Source of the DNA: Tenodera sinensis
Lineage: Eukaryota > Arthropoda > Insecta > Mantodea > Mantidae
Assembly (NCBI GenBank): GCA_030765045.1
Contig: CM060962.1
Span: 99,345,412-99,409,411, forward strand
Direction: 5' to 3'
DNA: 64,000 nucleotides
The first letter of the stretch is position 1; every line of letters begins with the position of its first letter. Positions 11,330-22,499 of the stretch are shown here, piece after piece. A program made the position numbers and the translations under genes. The notes below the pieces were generated by a model. The model had not been told where the DNA came from, made no database searches, and saw nothing but the letters and a program-made list of their open reading frames with translations.

Positions 11330-12960
11330 TTTCCTTTTCTTGTCCTTCCCCGCTAACTTTCCCTCCATATTTCAAGCCCGCCTTCTTTTATCACTTTTGT
11401 TTATACCTGTATTTGCTCACTTTTCCCCTAATGCATTTCACTACTATTTCTTTCCTTTCTACTTATCTTTCCCCTTCCCTAGCTTCTTCACCTCCTTTGA
11501 CTTTTTTAACCATTTGCTAAACCTAATTTCAGGTCACAGCGCATCATTTCCTTCTTTCCTTTTCTTTTCACTTCTCACTTTTTCCTTCTCTTACTTAAAC
11601 ATAAATTATCCCTGTGTCTTCTGCCTACACACATACTATGTCCTGATCCGATTCTTCAGTCTCACTCTGGATTCGATCACATGTTATCTTAGGAATTGCT
11701 CCCTTACTTCTCCCACTAACTGCTTCATTGATCCAATTTTCCCCTTCTCTCACTGCACCACAATCACTTTTCTTCTGCCCCCTCCTCTTCTCTCCTAACC
11801 TCCCTCTCCTCAGTTGGTTTCTCTTGCTTTGGTTGGTCATCTACTCCTTCGTCTGGCTCGAGTGTTGTTTTTTGCTGTCATATTCACTTTTGCCACCTTA
11901 AAATTTGATGCACTCCATCTATTGACCATGTTCTGCTTGCTTGATTTCTAGTCAATCATTTATCCACAGCATGAATTTACAGATGTATGCCCTCTTTCCT
12001 TGAATATGCTCTTATCTTCTTTGTTCAATTAGTTGTCTCATTATTTCCCACTGCTCATGTAAGTAACCCTTATTTATATAAATGTCTGACCCTTTCAGTG
12101 TTGTTGCCTGTCTTAACACTTCATTTCTCAGATCTGTGATTCTAAATTTTGCTAATGTATATCTACTCTCACCTCTTTTCCCAAATCTGAAATAATCACA
12201 GTATCTTGTACTTTCTTATACTTATTCCCAATCTTCTTTCCAGCAATTCCTGCAGCTCTTGTTTTGTATCGATTCCACCTAACTCTGTAATCACAATGTA
12301 AAATTTTCTGTTATTGTCTTCCAATTTCATCACTCTGCCTTTGATATTTTGAATCTTCTTTCTAATTATCTCCAATTTCTTGTGTATTTCCTTTTCTTTG
12401 CTTCATTCCCAACATTCTCCTTCCATCTCTTCTCTTACAGCTAGCATTTCTTCTAAATCCTTCAATTTTTCTACAACTATGTCTATTGTCACCTTGGTTG
12501 CATTGTCATTTATGGTAGCCGCAAAATTTAATGGCAGCTGATAGCAGACTATTACTGTTCTTTTTCCTGTTGCACAAATAAATTTTGTGGATGCAAATGA
12601 TATTTATATCACCAGCTTTACAGTGTGATTTCACAGCCTGTTTAACTATACAATACAGCAAGGCATGACAAGCCTATGACTGAGTTTAATATCGAGCTAT
12701 CTGCCATCAATTTTGTGACAGCTATAGTTGCTGTTTCTTCTTACTCTTGGGAGCATCGCTGTCACACGTCTACTCCTTTCCACTGCTTGCTTAGCATCTC
12801 CCCATTTATAGTATGTTGAGACAATTACTCGCATTACTTCACCTGGAACATTGGAATGCTATGACATGGAATACATCTGCGTTTGAACCTATCCATGGAG
12901 GTACAGATGTTTCAGTACATGTATAAGAATAGGGTACACTCAGTATAATGAGCAAAATGA
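11330..12960 (-). pseudogene. LINE ORF1 remnant (coiled-coil RNA-binding protein)
   Basis: Read on the minus strand, 12530-12300 gives a coiled-coil-like stretch (VEKLKDLEEMLAVREEMEGE, RKKIQNIKGRVMKLED). 12100-11980 gives LRQATTLKGSDIYINKGYLH and KRAYICKFMLWIND, matching the LKGSDIFINRD and KLAFIKNLQLWVDG blocks of the ORF1 of LINE-2 at 45.1-45.6 kb. A purine-rich, charged C-terminal tail continues to about 11330. Several stops interrupt it. It looks like an L1-type ORF1 protein (coiled coil, RRM-like, C-terminal domain) from a LINE related to the 44.8-49.8 kb element, in sense orientation relative to Itpr. Borders are approximate. Confidence 0.6.
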
Positions 12961-13209
12961 AGAGCTAGGTAGCAGTAGGTAGTAGGTAGCAATATGCAGC
13001 TGTCATAAGCAAATACTTTAGCTGGAGGAAGCATGCTGCTGACCAAACTTTCACCCCATATTAATAGTATCATTGCTGGCCTCTATTGTGCATATGTGGA
13101 CAAGAGGCAACTAGTTGGGTTTATTGATTGTGGCACCAAAGATGACTATGACTACAATGACAATAAGGAAGTTTTCATGACCACAAAAGGAATTCATATT
13201 AGGGAAGTG

Positions 13210-14087
13210 TTAAAAGTGCCCTGCACAATATGCTAAGAAAGTTTTGAACACGTACTTAAAAATAGAAGTACCACTGTTACAAGTATAAAGCAGAAAGGGA
13301 AGATATAAGCTGGATGAAATGCACAAAATGGTTAAAACCAGAAACAGAACTCTCATTAGGGCTGAAACTATAATGCTTATGATGACTCCTGGGACAGTCA
13401 CCTTTCCCTTATGTGTGAAAGAAAATGTCATCTCATCTGAGAATATCATGTTATTCTAGTTGCAGTTAGCATCTTCCTCTGTGAGGTGAAGCAATCTGTG
13501 ATCATGTCAGATGTTGCTTTTTAGCTTGCATTGGCGCAAGAACCCCTGCATCATTTACATGTCACAGAGCTGTTCCAGCTGATCCAAGGAATTGTAAATG
13601 TGCATTCATTTCAGGATTAGATTGGAAAGGGTTCCTTTCTGCAACTGCAATTAAAGCTGCAATCATTTCACGAGTGAACACATTTTTTCTTCCTGAACCA
13701 GGACAACAATGTTCAATCCCTTCTATGGATATTCTCACCCATCTGTGCACTGTATAAGCAGGGACTCCATTACAAGCTGCAGTTTCATGAGCAGAAAAGC
13801 CTGCTACATTGACTAGTGCAAGGAGAGACATTCTTGTGTCTCTTCTTCCTGAACCAGTATAATGGTGTTCAATCCCTTTCATGGATAATCTCATCCACAA
13901 CTGTACTGTACATATATGCAGGGACTCCAATACAAGCTGTAGTTTCATGAGTAGAAAAGCCTGCTACATTGACTAGGGCAAGGAGAGATTTCCTTGTGCC
14001 TGTATCTTTGAGTACACATTCTGTCATTGTCAAATGCTGTATGTGCATTAGATGGTTTTGTGTGCAGCATATTACAGTTAGGTACAA
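13210..14087 (-). pseudogene. Tc1-like transposase remnant with duplicated N-terminus
   Basis: Minus strand. Two successive copies of a helix-turn-helix block are visible: KSLLALVNVAGFSTHETTAC (about 14010-13930) and MSLLALVNVAGFSAHETAAC (about 13830-13770). The second is followed by GVPAYTVHRWVRISIEGIEH, PGSGRKNVFTREMIAAL and NPFQSNPEMNAHLQFLG. Further on comes NNMIFSDEMTFSF (about 13450-13410), the FSDE block carrying a catalytic Asp. This fits the Tc1/IS630 superfamily. The tandem HTH duplication (about 140 bp unit) and frameshifts make it non-functional. No terminal repeats recognised. Confidence 0.6.
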
Positions 14088-14889
14088 TAAACCCTTAAAG
14101 AAAAATCATAATAATACCTATTCTATTATTAGATTTAACAAATATTGAGTATCAAATGCAATATATTGAAAATAAGTAGGTGCTGTGTATTGATTAAACA
14201 TTATTAACAGAAGAAAGAAAAAAAAAACTGCTTATCACATGTGAGAAGCGAACCTATGGTCTTAACCACAGATGTGCTCTAAGCTTTGCCAGAGCAGTAT
14301 GCAAAGGCACAAGAAAAATGTGGTGTTTAGTACATGACTCATTTATTTTGTCCACAACTGTACAAGTACAACAGTGGTCTTAGAAGGCCCATACCTACAT
14401 GCTAAAGAGTTTTTGAGATAACGGGACGTGAGTTTAGTAGATTTAACATTGGCAGGATTGACTTTTAATCTTGCTTTAATCAGTGACTATAAGTAATGAT
14501 GATAACTATATATGAAATAGTATTATGTTCAAGTGGTTAATGTACATGTGTATTTGCACAGCAATGGAAAAGTTATATTAAAACATTTATTCAACATACA
14601 TTAGATACATTTACTCAGGGGTCTCCATCTAGGGGATATGTGAATGGCAACCACAAGGTACCCAAGCTGAGCAGAACATTACTTCCACTTACTGGTGTTT
14701 TGCTCCTCACTGTAGCTTTTCTATCTTACCTTACCTTGGTCATCTCTTGTTCTTTTCCGACCCGATGCTATTAGGGTTCCTGAGGGCTAGGGAGTCTTTA
14801 TTTTTCCAACCTCTCCATTTCTCCAATTTATCTATAAAACCTTAACCCTTAACATGCTGACCTGTCATGGCATGTAATATGTCCTCTGA

Positions 14890-15160
14890 TTGGTAATCAG
14901 AGGATATGGTCGGTGAATTTATTTTGATAATTCTCCCGGTCAGGTCGGTGAGACCCGTAAACCAACGACAGGTGTGGTCCTCCAGACATTCTGGGGGTTG
15001 TGAGAGAGCGATGTGACCACCAAAACATAAAAATATGGTGCTCTTTAAAAAACGGTTACTATTACTGCTATTGCTCTCTTCAATATCAAATTATGAAATA
15101 TGACTCGAGGGGTAAAATGTTCCGGAGTTTAGTCCCCATTCGGATCTCCGGGCGGGGACT
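14890..15160 (+). other. Stable hairpins in the LINE-3 5' leader
   Basis: TCCTCTGATT-GGT-AATCAGAGGA (about 14890-14912) is a perfect 10-bp stem with a 3-nt loop, also kept in the inverted copy near 49965. AGTCCCC ... GGGGACT (15131-15160) encloses an inner CGGA-TC-TCCG stem, just upstream of the endonuclease frame. Confidence 0.6.
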
Positions 15161-15181
15161 ACTTCTCGAGAACCAAAACAT

Positions 15182-18100
15182 TATATTAAGAGAAGATCTA
15201 ACATCAGACTTCTACAATGGAATGCGGGTGGTCTCACACAAACAAAAAGAGTAGAACTGAATAAAATTGTATTTGACTATAAAATAGATATCTTTGTCAT
15301 ACAAGAAGCAAATCTAACAAATGACCAACTTAAATACTTGAATTTTACTGGATTTTTACTATACTTACTACCCAAAAATAGAGAGATAAGTAGTGGAATA
15401 TTAGTTGGAGTCAAAAAGGATATTAAATCCTCCTTTGAAATTGTTAAAGAAATGGATAACACAGATAAAAGTGAATTAATAAAGCTAAATTTTTGGGATA
15501 ACAAAACATCTACATTTATACAGTATTTACAATCCTCCCAGGAATGAACCAGATCTCTCACTTATTGACCAATTAAATAAAACAATCGTAATTGGAGATT
15601 TCAATGCCCATTCCAAAAGATGGGGTTATGAAAAAGTGGATTCTACAGGGAAGATAGTGGAAGAATTTTTGAATACCACAACTTTTGAACTGATTTATAG
15701 TAAAGAAGATCCCACAACCTTCATACATTACTCTGGAGCAGGCAGTAACCCAGACCTCTTGTTAGCTACAACAGATATTGTTTCAAAAATTAAAAAACAA
15801 GTTATAGAAGATCCAAGTTCTGGTCACAGAGCAGTAATTGCTGATATAAAACTAGAGAATACAAATAACAGTCAAGGTCTTACGAATCTGTATTGGAACT
15901 TCAAAAAAGCAGATTGGAACAAATATAAAACTGAATTAGAACATAAATTTAAAGAACAAACAAACTCACAACTGCATGACCAACCAGATCATATGAACAA
16001 AAATTTCTGTAAAGTCATCCTAGAAACCGCAAAAAAACATATTCCTCGTGGAAGAATTAAAAATTTCAAACCCTTTTGGAACCCCCAGTTAGAAGAACTG
16101 AAAAAGCAAAGGGATATAGCTAGAAATACAGCTGAACAAACAAAAAACATATTGGATACACAAATATGGCGAAAGAAATGTGCCTCACTAAAAAAGAAAT
16201 TAATACTGCTAAAAAGAATCACTTTAATAATTTCTTAGAAAAAATGGATTATAGGACAGATGGTATCAAAGCTCATAAGTTCATAAAAAATGTCAAGGAC
16301 AGGAAAGAAAACAACAGCACACCTATCATACACAACAATAAAATGCTAGTAAATGATGCAGTCATAGCCGAAACATCCAATAAATATTATGCTAATTCAC
16401 ATAAAGTAACAAGAAATAATAAAAAGGAACGTAAAGAATTTAAGAAAGATTTGAAACAAGAAAGAGAATGTGATCCTAACACTCAGTGCAATATCTTTTT
16501 TCAAAATTTTAATATGCAAGAACTGAACATTGCAATAAATAATCTAAAAAACAAAAAGTCTCCTGGACCAGATCACATACATCCAGAGTTCATAAAAAAC
16601 ATTGGAAAAACAGCAAAACAACAACTACTGAAACTCTACAATCTATCCTGGAAAACCACTGTACCTGCTGAATGGCGAAAAGCAATAATTGTCCCACTCT
16701 TGAAGAAAGACAAAACAGCATCAGAAATAAAAAATTATACACCAATAGCACTTACTAGCATAATAGCAAAAGTGATGGAAAGAATGGTGTCAAACAGGTT
16801 AAATTGGTTTCTAGAATCACAAAATTTAATATCCCCATGTCAAGCTGGATTCAGAGAGTTCCACTCTACAAATGAACAAGTCTTACTTCTCAGTCAAGAA
16901 ATCAAAGACTCCTTCAATAGAAAAGAAGATAATTTATCAGTTTTTATTGATTTCCAAAGTGCATATGATTCTATATGCAGGACAAAACTACTAAAGAAAG
17001 TAAAAAAAAATAGGGATACAAGGTTCAATGTTTTCATGGCTATGTCATTTTCTAACACAACGCTTTATTGCAACCAGATATGGAAGAAATATATCTAAAT
17101 ACAAACAAGTACACCATGGCTTACCACAAGGCGCAGTGCTCAGCACAACACTTTTTAATATATTTATTAACGATCTGCCACAACAAATACAAGAATCAGG
17201 TGTGAAGTGTGCACTATTTGCTGATGACTTAGTAATGTGGACTTCAAAACCAAAAAGCAAAAGTACAGAACTAGAAAAAACCATGCAACAATCCTTAACC
17301 AACTTACAAAGGTGGACCAAAGAAAATTTAATGACTGTTAATACAACAAAATCAAACTACCAAATCTTTTCACTAAGAAAAAAACCACTAAAATAAAACT
17401 AAATTTTGAGGGTCAACAATTACCAGATACAAAGGAAGCAAAGTATTTAGGAGTTACATTTGATACCAAACTTATATGGACCAAACAAATAGAAAATGTA
17501 ATACAAAGAGCAGAGAGGCGCCTTTCACTGTTAAAACGTCTAACAGGAATGAAGTGGGGATGTTCCAGAGCAACTCTTAACACAACATACAATGTATATA
17601 TAAAGCCATTATTTACTTACTGCAACGAAGTTCTTGTAACAGCAAACACACAAAAAATTCAAATCTTTCAAAATCAAAGTCTGAGATTAATTACAGGTGC
17701 TATCAAAACCACACCAATAGCAGCTATGGAAATACTAACCAACCAATACCCCATTGAATATGAAATAGAAAAAGCAGCTCTTATTCAACACGAAAAGTTG
17801 ATCAGACTCCCATTCAATACATGGCACAAGAGAAATTTTACACATGCACTAAAGACTCAGGAGAGCTTTCTTTCCAAAATTCAAGACATCAGGAAGAATG
17901 TACACCTTCCTAATTCAAAGGAAAACTTCATATCTAAAGTTAATCCGACACATACATTAGACATCACATATTATTTACACCTGACAGAAGAAGTTAAGAA
18001 AAGTGATACTCCAACTAGTGTTCTAAAATTATTGGCATTAGAGACAATCTATACTAGTTATTATTTATTTATGCCAACAAACTTACTGTTGGTGTTTTTA

Positions 18101-19494
18101 AACACACAAGCCGTGTGTGGGCAAAGTTTAAGAGGTAGAACTGGAACTTAAAAATTCAATGCCACAACTGGGATTTGAACCACAGACCTTCGGCTTGCCG
18201 GGCGGACGCTCTAACCACTGAGGTATTGTGACAAACTGCCAGAATGGCATTAAATTCTCAAGCCAGTTCGTATTTCTCCTGGTAAACCACAAAGGCAGTC
18301 TCACATCAGAGACAATTACCCCAATGGTGACTTACTATTGCAAGTACTTTATATCCCAGGATTAAATAACCTTCACATGGTAGTTATTATTTATTTATGC
18401 CAACAAATTTACTGTTGGTGTTTTTAAACACACAAGCCGTGTGTGGGCAAAGTTTAAGAGGTAGAACTGGAACTTAAAAATTCAATGCCACAACTGGGGT
18501 AATTGTCTCTGATGTGAGACTGCCTTTGTGGTTTACCAGGAGAAATACGAACTGGCTTGAGAATTTAATGCCATTCTGGCAGTTTGTCACAATAGCTCAG
18601 TGGTTAGAGCGTCCGCCCGGCAAGCCGAAGGTCTGTGGTTCAAATCCCAGTTGTGGCATTGAATTTTTAAGTTCCAGTTCTACCTCTTAATCCATACTAG
18701 ATTTGCAGAACATGAGTGGCTCCATATTTATACTGATGGATCATTGATATCAAACCAAGATGGAGCAGGTGCTGGAGACACATGTCACCTCTTTTCCTAT
18801 TACAAATCTTTAAGTTATGGAACTGCTAACTTTGATGGAGAAATTGAAGCAATTCGAATGGCCCTACAAAATCTTTTGTACAGAATTTCACATTTTCAGC
18901 AAGCAGTTATTCTCTCAGATTCCAGGGCAGCAATTATAACAATTACTTCCAAGTTGTCACCAAAAAACCAAACAATTATAGAGTGTTGGAAAATCCTTAC
19001 CCATCTAACAGCACTTCAAAAACACCTAGTCTTCCAATGGATACCAGCTCACTGTGGACTGAGTGGTAATGAGAAAGCTGATTTTCTTGCAAAAAGGGTA
19101 CCAGCGGTGTACAAAAATCTATAGTTAATCTACCATTTTATGCAGCTAAAAGATTAGTCAACTCTGAATTCAAAAAAATTATTGCAAAATATTACTATGA
19201 AAAATCAAAGAATAAAAGATGGGAACTACCAAACATTCAAACAGTAATTCCTGAGTATCCTCGAAAAACAGCAGTTGCAACCTTCAGGTTGATTACAGGA
19301 ATGATTGTCTGGCAAAACATTTAAACAGAATTAGGATATATTCTTCACCACTCTGTCCTCTATGTGATCTGCAAGAGGAAATGGATCGAGACCACCTTCA
19401 AATATGCCCGGCCACTTTTAGTGCCCCATCCATCAGTGAAAAATATTGGAGAGCAAGAGGATTAATGACTTCATTGTCAGAAATCCAGCATTAG
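15182..19494 (+). pseudogene. LINE-3 polyprotein: endonuclease, RT, RNase H, zinc finger
   Basis: Coding begins near the endonuclease motif LLQWNAGGLTQTKRVELNKI (about 15205), with FVIQEANL and later IVIGDFNAHSKRWGY (about 15590). Reverse transcriptase runs 16500-17400: KKSPGPDHIHPEFI, PAEWRKAIIVPLLKKDKT, SPCQAGFREFHSTNEQ, FIDFQSAYDS, HHGLPQGAVLSTTLF and CALFADDLVMW (catalytic FADD). RNase H runs 18720-19080 with YTDGS, GEIEAIRMAL, LSDSRAA and HCGLSGNEKADFLAKR, so all four acidic or His positions look intact. The C-terminal finger CPLCDLQEEMDRDHLQIC is near 19360. Frameshifts lie near 15540, 16180, 17030, 17395 and 19120-19320. The nested SINE interrupts the frame without shifting it. Inactive. 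Confidence 0.85.
18058..18690. mobile_element. Fold-back dimer of SINE A nested in LINE-3
   Basis: Flanked by TCTATACTAG (18048-18057) and TCCATACTAG (18691-18700). It contains two oppositely oriented tRNA-type heads: minus strand near 18150-18235, plus strand near 18590-18660 with A box TAGCTCAGTGG and B box GGTTCAAATCC. Arms of about 195 bp pair almost perfectly around a unique centre at 18325-18390. The leader TTATTTATGCCAACAAA ... GTGTGTGGG occurs twice in direct orientation (about 18062 and 18388). Confidence 0.82.
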
Positions 19495-19802
19495 CTAACA
19501 ACATTAGATACATTAATTTTCTGTTACAGAATACAGGTATAATTACTGAGCTAGTTCTTATTGCTTTCTGTGTACATACCACAGCCATAGGGAATGAACC
19601 AAGATATTCTGATCAGGAGGCAGCAACACTACTGCATTGTCATAAGAATTAAAACTGTTTAAATCATATACCAATCAGCAAATACACTCCCAACTTTGCC
19701 CTCAGTAAATTAATACAAAGAACTTTTGCAGAACAAAAGGGTCAGCAAGAAAGAAAAGAAAGCAGCAATGACATTAATAAAAAATGAAGGTATGTCACAT
19801 AC

Positions 19803-19926
19803 CTGGCGGTTGTTCCACAACAGCAACACTTCATCTGCTTCCACAACAGAGACAACAGAATCTACTTCACCACCTCCTTCATCCATCTCCAGCCCATCTT
19901 CTAATTCCACCTGTGTTTTCATCATC
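19803..19926 (-). CDS. Itpr: IP3 receptor, short acidic linker exon
   Basis: Sixth Itpr exon, 124 nt (one base plus 41 codons). It encodes MMKTQVELEDGLEMDEGGG, an acidic stretch, and EADEVLLLWNNRQ, which aligns with the EVWLFW segment of vertebrate receptors. The linker is the most variable part of the protein here, as in the family generally. The acceptor is CTCTTTAG and the donor GTATGT, and its phases join the two flanking exons exactly (2 in, 0 out). Identity rests mainly on its position, the phase match and the LLLWN block. Confidence 0.88.
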
Positions 19927-20019
19927 CTAAAGAGAGAGGTACAATCAGGACTGAAAGCATCATTAACTTGGACATCAAAAAGTTGGTTGGCATAAAATAA
20001 CAATTACCATCCGACAGAG

Positions 20020-20870
20020 AATTAAAAAAATATTAACAAAGATACATACTCCATCATTGTGAAAAAATGGTCCCTTTAATCTTCACTGTTGTTTACTTCT
20101 GTATTATACAAGGTGATCAATTCCTATGAGCTAATGTTGACTAAGCCAAACAAAAATTACCTTTACAACCATAATCTAATAGTAACAGAAAATTACTAAA
20201 TCAGTACTGTGTAAGCTTTTTCTGTCAGCCACAAATTATGCAGACTCCTAGACAAACCATAGTATAAAAATAATCAATGAAGTTTGTTCACTAAGGAATA
20301 ATCCCACAAAAGGCAGTGCAGATGCATCCTAAAAATTAAATTTCATTGAACTGAATAATGCCAAGGAAGATAACTTAATAGCATTGCACTTTAACAAGGT
20401 ATAAATAAAATAATACTGTAATATATAGCTCTCGTAGTGCAGAAAATATGAAGTTTTGTTCACACTACAAGATTACCTCTGTGGCAGATATCAGCTGTAA
20501 GAGATTGAGGCACTGAAGAAGGGATCCATGGTGTAATGCTTCCACTGGGATTCTCACCCACTCCTGTTGCAATATTACTTCATTTTAATTTTAAAATGTA
20601 AATGATGAGATATGAATTCTAAAAGATAACTTTTCATGGTCTCCAAAGAGTTTAACTCCAAAGAGGATAAATAACTGTTATCTTCTTTTTATTTTCAGTA
20701 ACTCCAAAGCATCATGTTTTAATTTTTGGGGGAACTATGGCAAAATATCACCCACATACCTAAACCATTTTTTAAACAGTGAGGAAAGGCTTTAGTTATG
20801 TACATTTCCATATTGTTCATATAAAGATCAGCTAATATGGGTAACAGCAGGTTACCCATTGCAAATCTTG
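20020..20870. other. Itpr intron sequence without recognised features
   Basis: AT-rich intron sequence between the exon at 19803-19926 and mariner copy 2. I see no exon, motif or repeat in it. Confidence 0.6.
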
Positions 20871-20876
20871 TGCCTG

Positions 20877-22001
20877 TACAAGGGTCATTACGAAAATTTT
20901 GAGATGTGAAAAAATGAAAGTTGATCTATTCGAATTGGGTGCAGGATGGGATAGCCCCATCCTTTGTGAGTCAACTGATATCAGTTAGTGACTCTCCCAG
21001 TCCAGGAATTCCAACAGTGCAAGGATGAATAACCCATGGTACACAGGTAGCCAAATCCTTGCAATGGAGCCTGGAAGAGAGCATTTTCACTCTTTCCAGG
21101 CATGCAATTTTTTATCATCTGGAACAGAAAAAAGTCACATGGGGTCAGGTTGGGGCTGTATGGTGTATGGGTCATAAGTATGACCTCTGTAGAGTTCAAG
21201 AACTGAACGATGCTGTTGACCATCTGTGCAGACACGTTGTGATGGAGAAAGATCCCTCGCAGTCCCGTGTGTAGCCACTGTTCTTAAAGCTTGGCAGAAA
21301 CTTGGCAACCATACTGTGGTATACCAATTAGCAGTAACCATGCTTTGCTCATCCAGAGAAATGGTTGCTAGAAGACCACCCTTTAGGAAAAATGAGGCCA
21401 CCATTTTCTTGTGGACACTTTGGCGACACTTCACTTTTGTTGATGGACTGTCATCAGAAGAGATCCACACCGCTGATAGTCACCTGGTCTCCAAATCAAA
21501 CTAATAAACCCAGCTTTCATCATCTGTGACGATGTTAGAAACCCTTCTGGAGTCCCCTCCTGCAGATCTTGTCAGCATTTTCTCACACCATTCAATAAGG
21601 GCATGTTTTTGTTCCTCCGTCAAATTATGATGCACCATCAGGATGTGACCATCCTTATGTGAAGGAATTCATGGAGGATTTTCAAAGCTGCTGGTGATCC
21701 AATCTGCAATACTGCTTCAATTTCTTTAAATGCTAAGTGATCATTTTCGTGAAGCATTTTTCTCAACGCTGCAATGTTTTTCTGAGTCACTGCTGTTGCT
21801 GGATGTGCGTTTCTCGCCTCATCTTTCAAAGATGTTCGGTCCCTTTTAAATTCCTGCAACCATCAGAAAACTGTGGCATTGGAAGGAGCAATGTCCCCAA
21901 AAGCCTGTGGCAAACATTCAAGATTTGGCAATGGTTTAACCCACTTTTAAATTCATAGAAAGTCGTTGAGCAAAAATGCTCTCTTCCAAGCTCCATTGCA
22001 A
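20877..22001 (-). mobile_element. mariner-like element, copy 2, rearranged
   Basis: Minus-strand transposase pieces: MELGREHF start context near 21990, LQEFKRDRTSLKDEARNAHP at about 21850, ALRKMLHENDHLAFKEIEAV, TKVKCRQSVHKKMVASFF at about 21440, EQSMVTANWYTTVWLP, and HTPYSPNLTPCDFFLFQMIK (21180-21120). Instead of the normal 3' end, after NCMPGK it switches to an inverted copy of its own 5' end: 20877-21095 on the plus strand is the leader, the ATGGAG start and the terminal repeat TACAAGGGTCATTACG. The true 5' end at about 22001 is cut by a SINE. Transposase is frameshifted and inactive. Confidence 0.8.
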
Positions 22002-22126
22002 AATGACATTCTGGTAGGTTGTCACAGTAGCTTAATGGTTAGAGCACCTGCCTGGTAAGCGGAGGGTCTGTGTTTCAAATCCCAGCTGTGGCATTGAATT
22101 TTTCAGTTTTGATTCTACCTCTCAAA
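22002..22126 (+). mobile_element. tRNA-derived SINE, family A
   Basis: Begins ACATTCTGGTAGGTTGTC, with A box TAGCTTAATGG (about 22030) and B box GTTTCAAATCC. It ends GCATTGAATTTTTCAG ... CTACCTCTC, matching the plus-strand half of the fold-back at 18560-18690. It abuts the truncated mariner on its left and ends about 37 bp from the Itpr donor at 22163. Confidence 0.78.
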
Positions 22127-22163
22127 CAAATAAGTTACAATAATTTTAGAATTACATACTCAC

Positions 22164-22465
22164 CGAGTTTCAATGAGAATATCCGAGTTCTTCTCACTTA
22201 GTACACTTTTACAGATCAATTCCTGAGTAACAGCAATTGCTTTTTTGTTGGAGATGCAGAGGTCCGATAGGTAATCCAAAAATCGAGATTGCCAATTCTG
22301 CATGTTTTTACGAACCAGACCAACAAATGTTTCAATCTCAGCTGCTGTAATGTGTTTCTCAAGCAGCTTGCGATTGTTGTGAAGCAGTGCTGTGATGGTG
22401 TCTTCAGCAAGAATGTCATATCCAATTTGTTTTTGCATGAAGCCAAAATGTTTCGCTATGTATTC
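22164..22465 (-). CDS. Itpr: IP3 receptor, RIH-domain exon
   Basis: Fifth Itpr exon. It begins EYIAKHFGFMQKQIGYDILA and continues with EDTITALLHNNRKLLEKHI, TAAEIETFVGLVRKN and RFLDYLSDLCISNKKAIAVT, nearly identical to other IP3 receptors at the end of the binding core and start of the RIH (RyR/IP3R homology) domain. MQNWQS after VRKN looks like the invertebrate form of this loop. Entry is in phase 0 with a TGTGCAG acceptor; exit is in phase 2 at GTGAGT. The donor is at 22163, and a SINE A copy ends about 37 bp downstream of it, so this splice site is closely crowded by mobile DNA. Confidence 0.95.
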
Positions 22466-22499
22466 CTGCACATAAAATACATTTATTACATTTCTGTTT

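Larger units (their letters stand above)
14612..19500 (+). mobile_element. Full-length LINE-3 (EN-RT-RNase H, I/Jockey group)
   Basis: Bounded by the 14-bp duplication ACATTAGATACATT at 14598-14611 and 19501-19514, giving an element of 4889 bp including a 633-bp nested SINE. It has a 5' leader of about 580 bp, one long ORF without a detectable ORF1, and a stop only six bases before the 3' end (CTAACA). Other fragments of the same family, recognised by sequence, are at 41808-41852, 49793-50205 (fold-back) and a related 3' end at 63677-64000. It is antisense to Itpr. Confidence 0.9.

Noticed and set aside
11340..11798. A 152-codon plus-strand frame rich in Phe, Ser and Leu
   Set aside because: It is antisense to the purine-rich tail of the minus-strand LINE ORF1 remnant; composition artefact.
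14220..14300. tRNA-like string near 14240
   Set aside because: A weak B-box-like GGTTCGC only; no A box at proper spacing or SINE body.
14612..14760. HDV-like ribozyme at the 5' end of LINE-3
   Set aside because: I could not arrange the P1/P2/P3 pairings or the conserved catalytic strand; only simple hairpins are supported.
19446..19652. Frame running past the LINE-3 end (68 codons)
   Set aside because: The true LINE-3 frame stops at 19494; the remainder is flanking intron after the target duplication.
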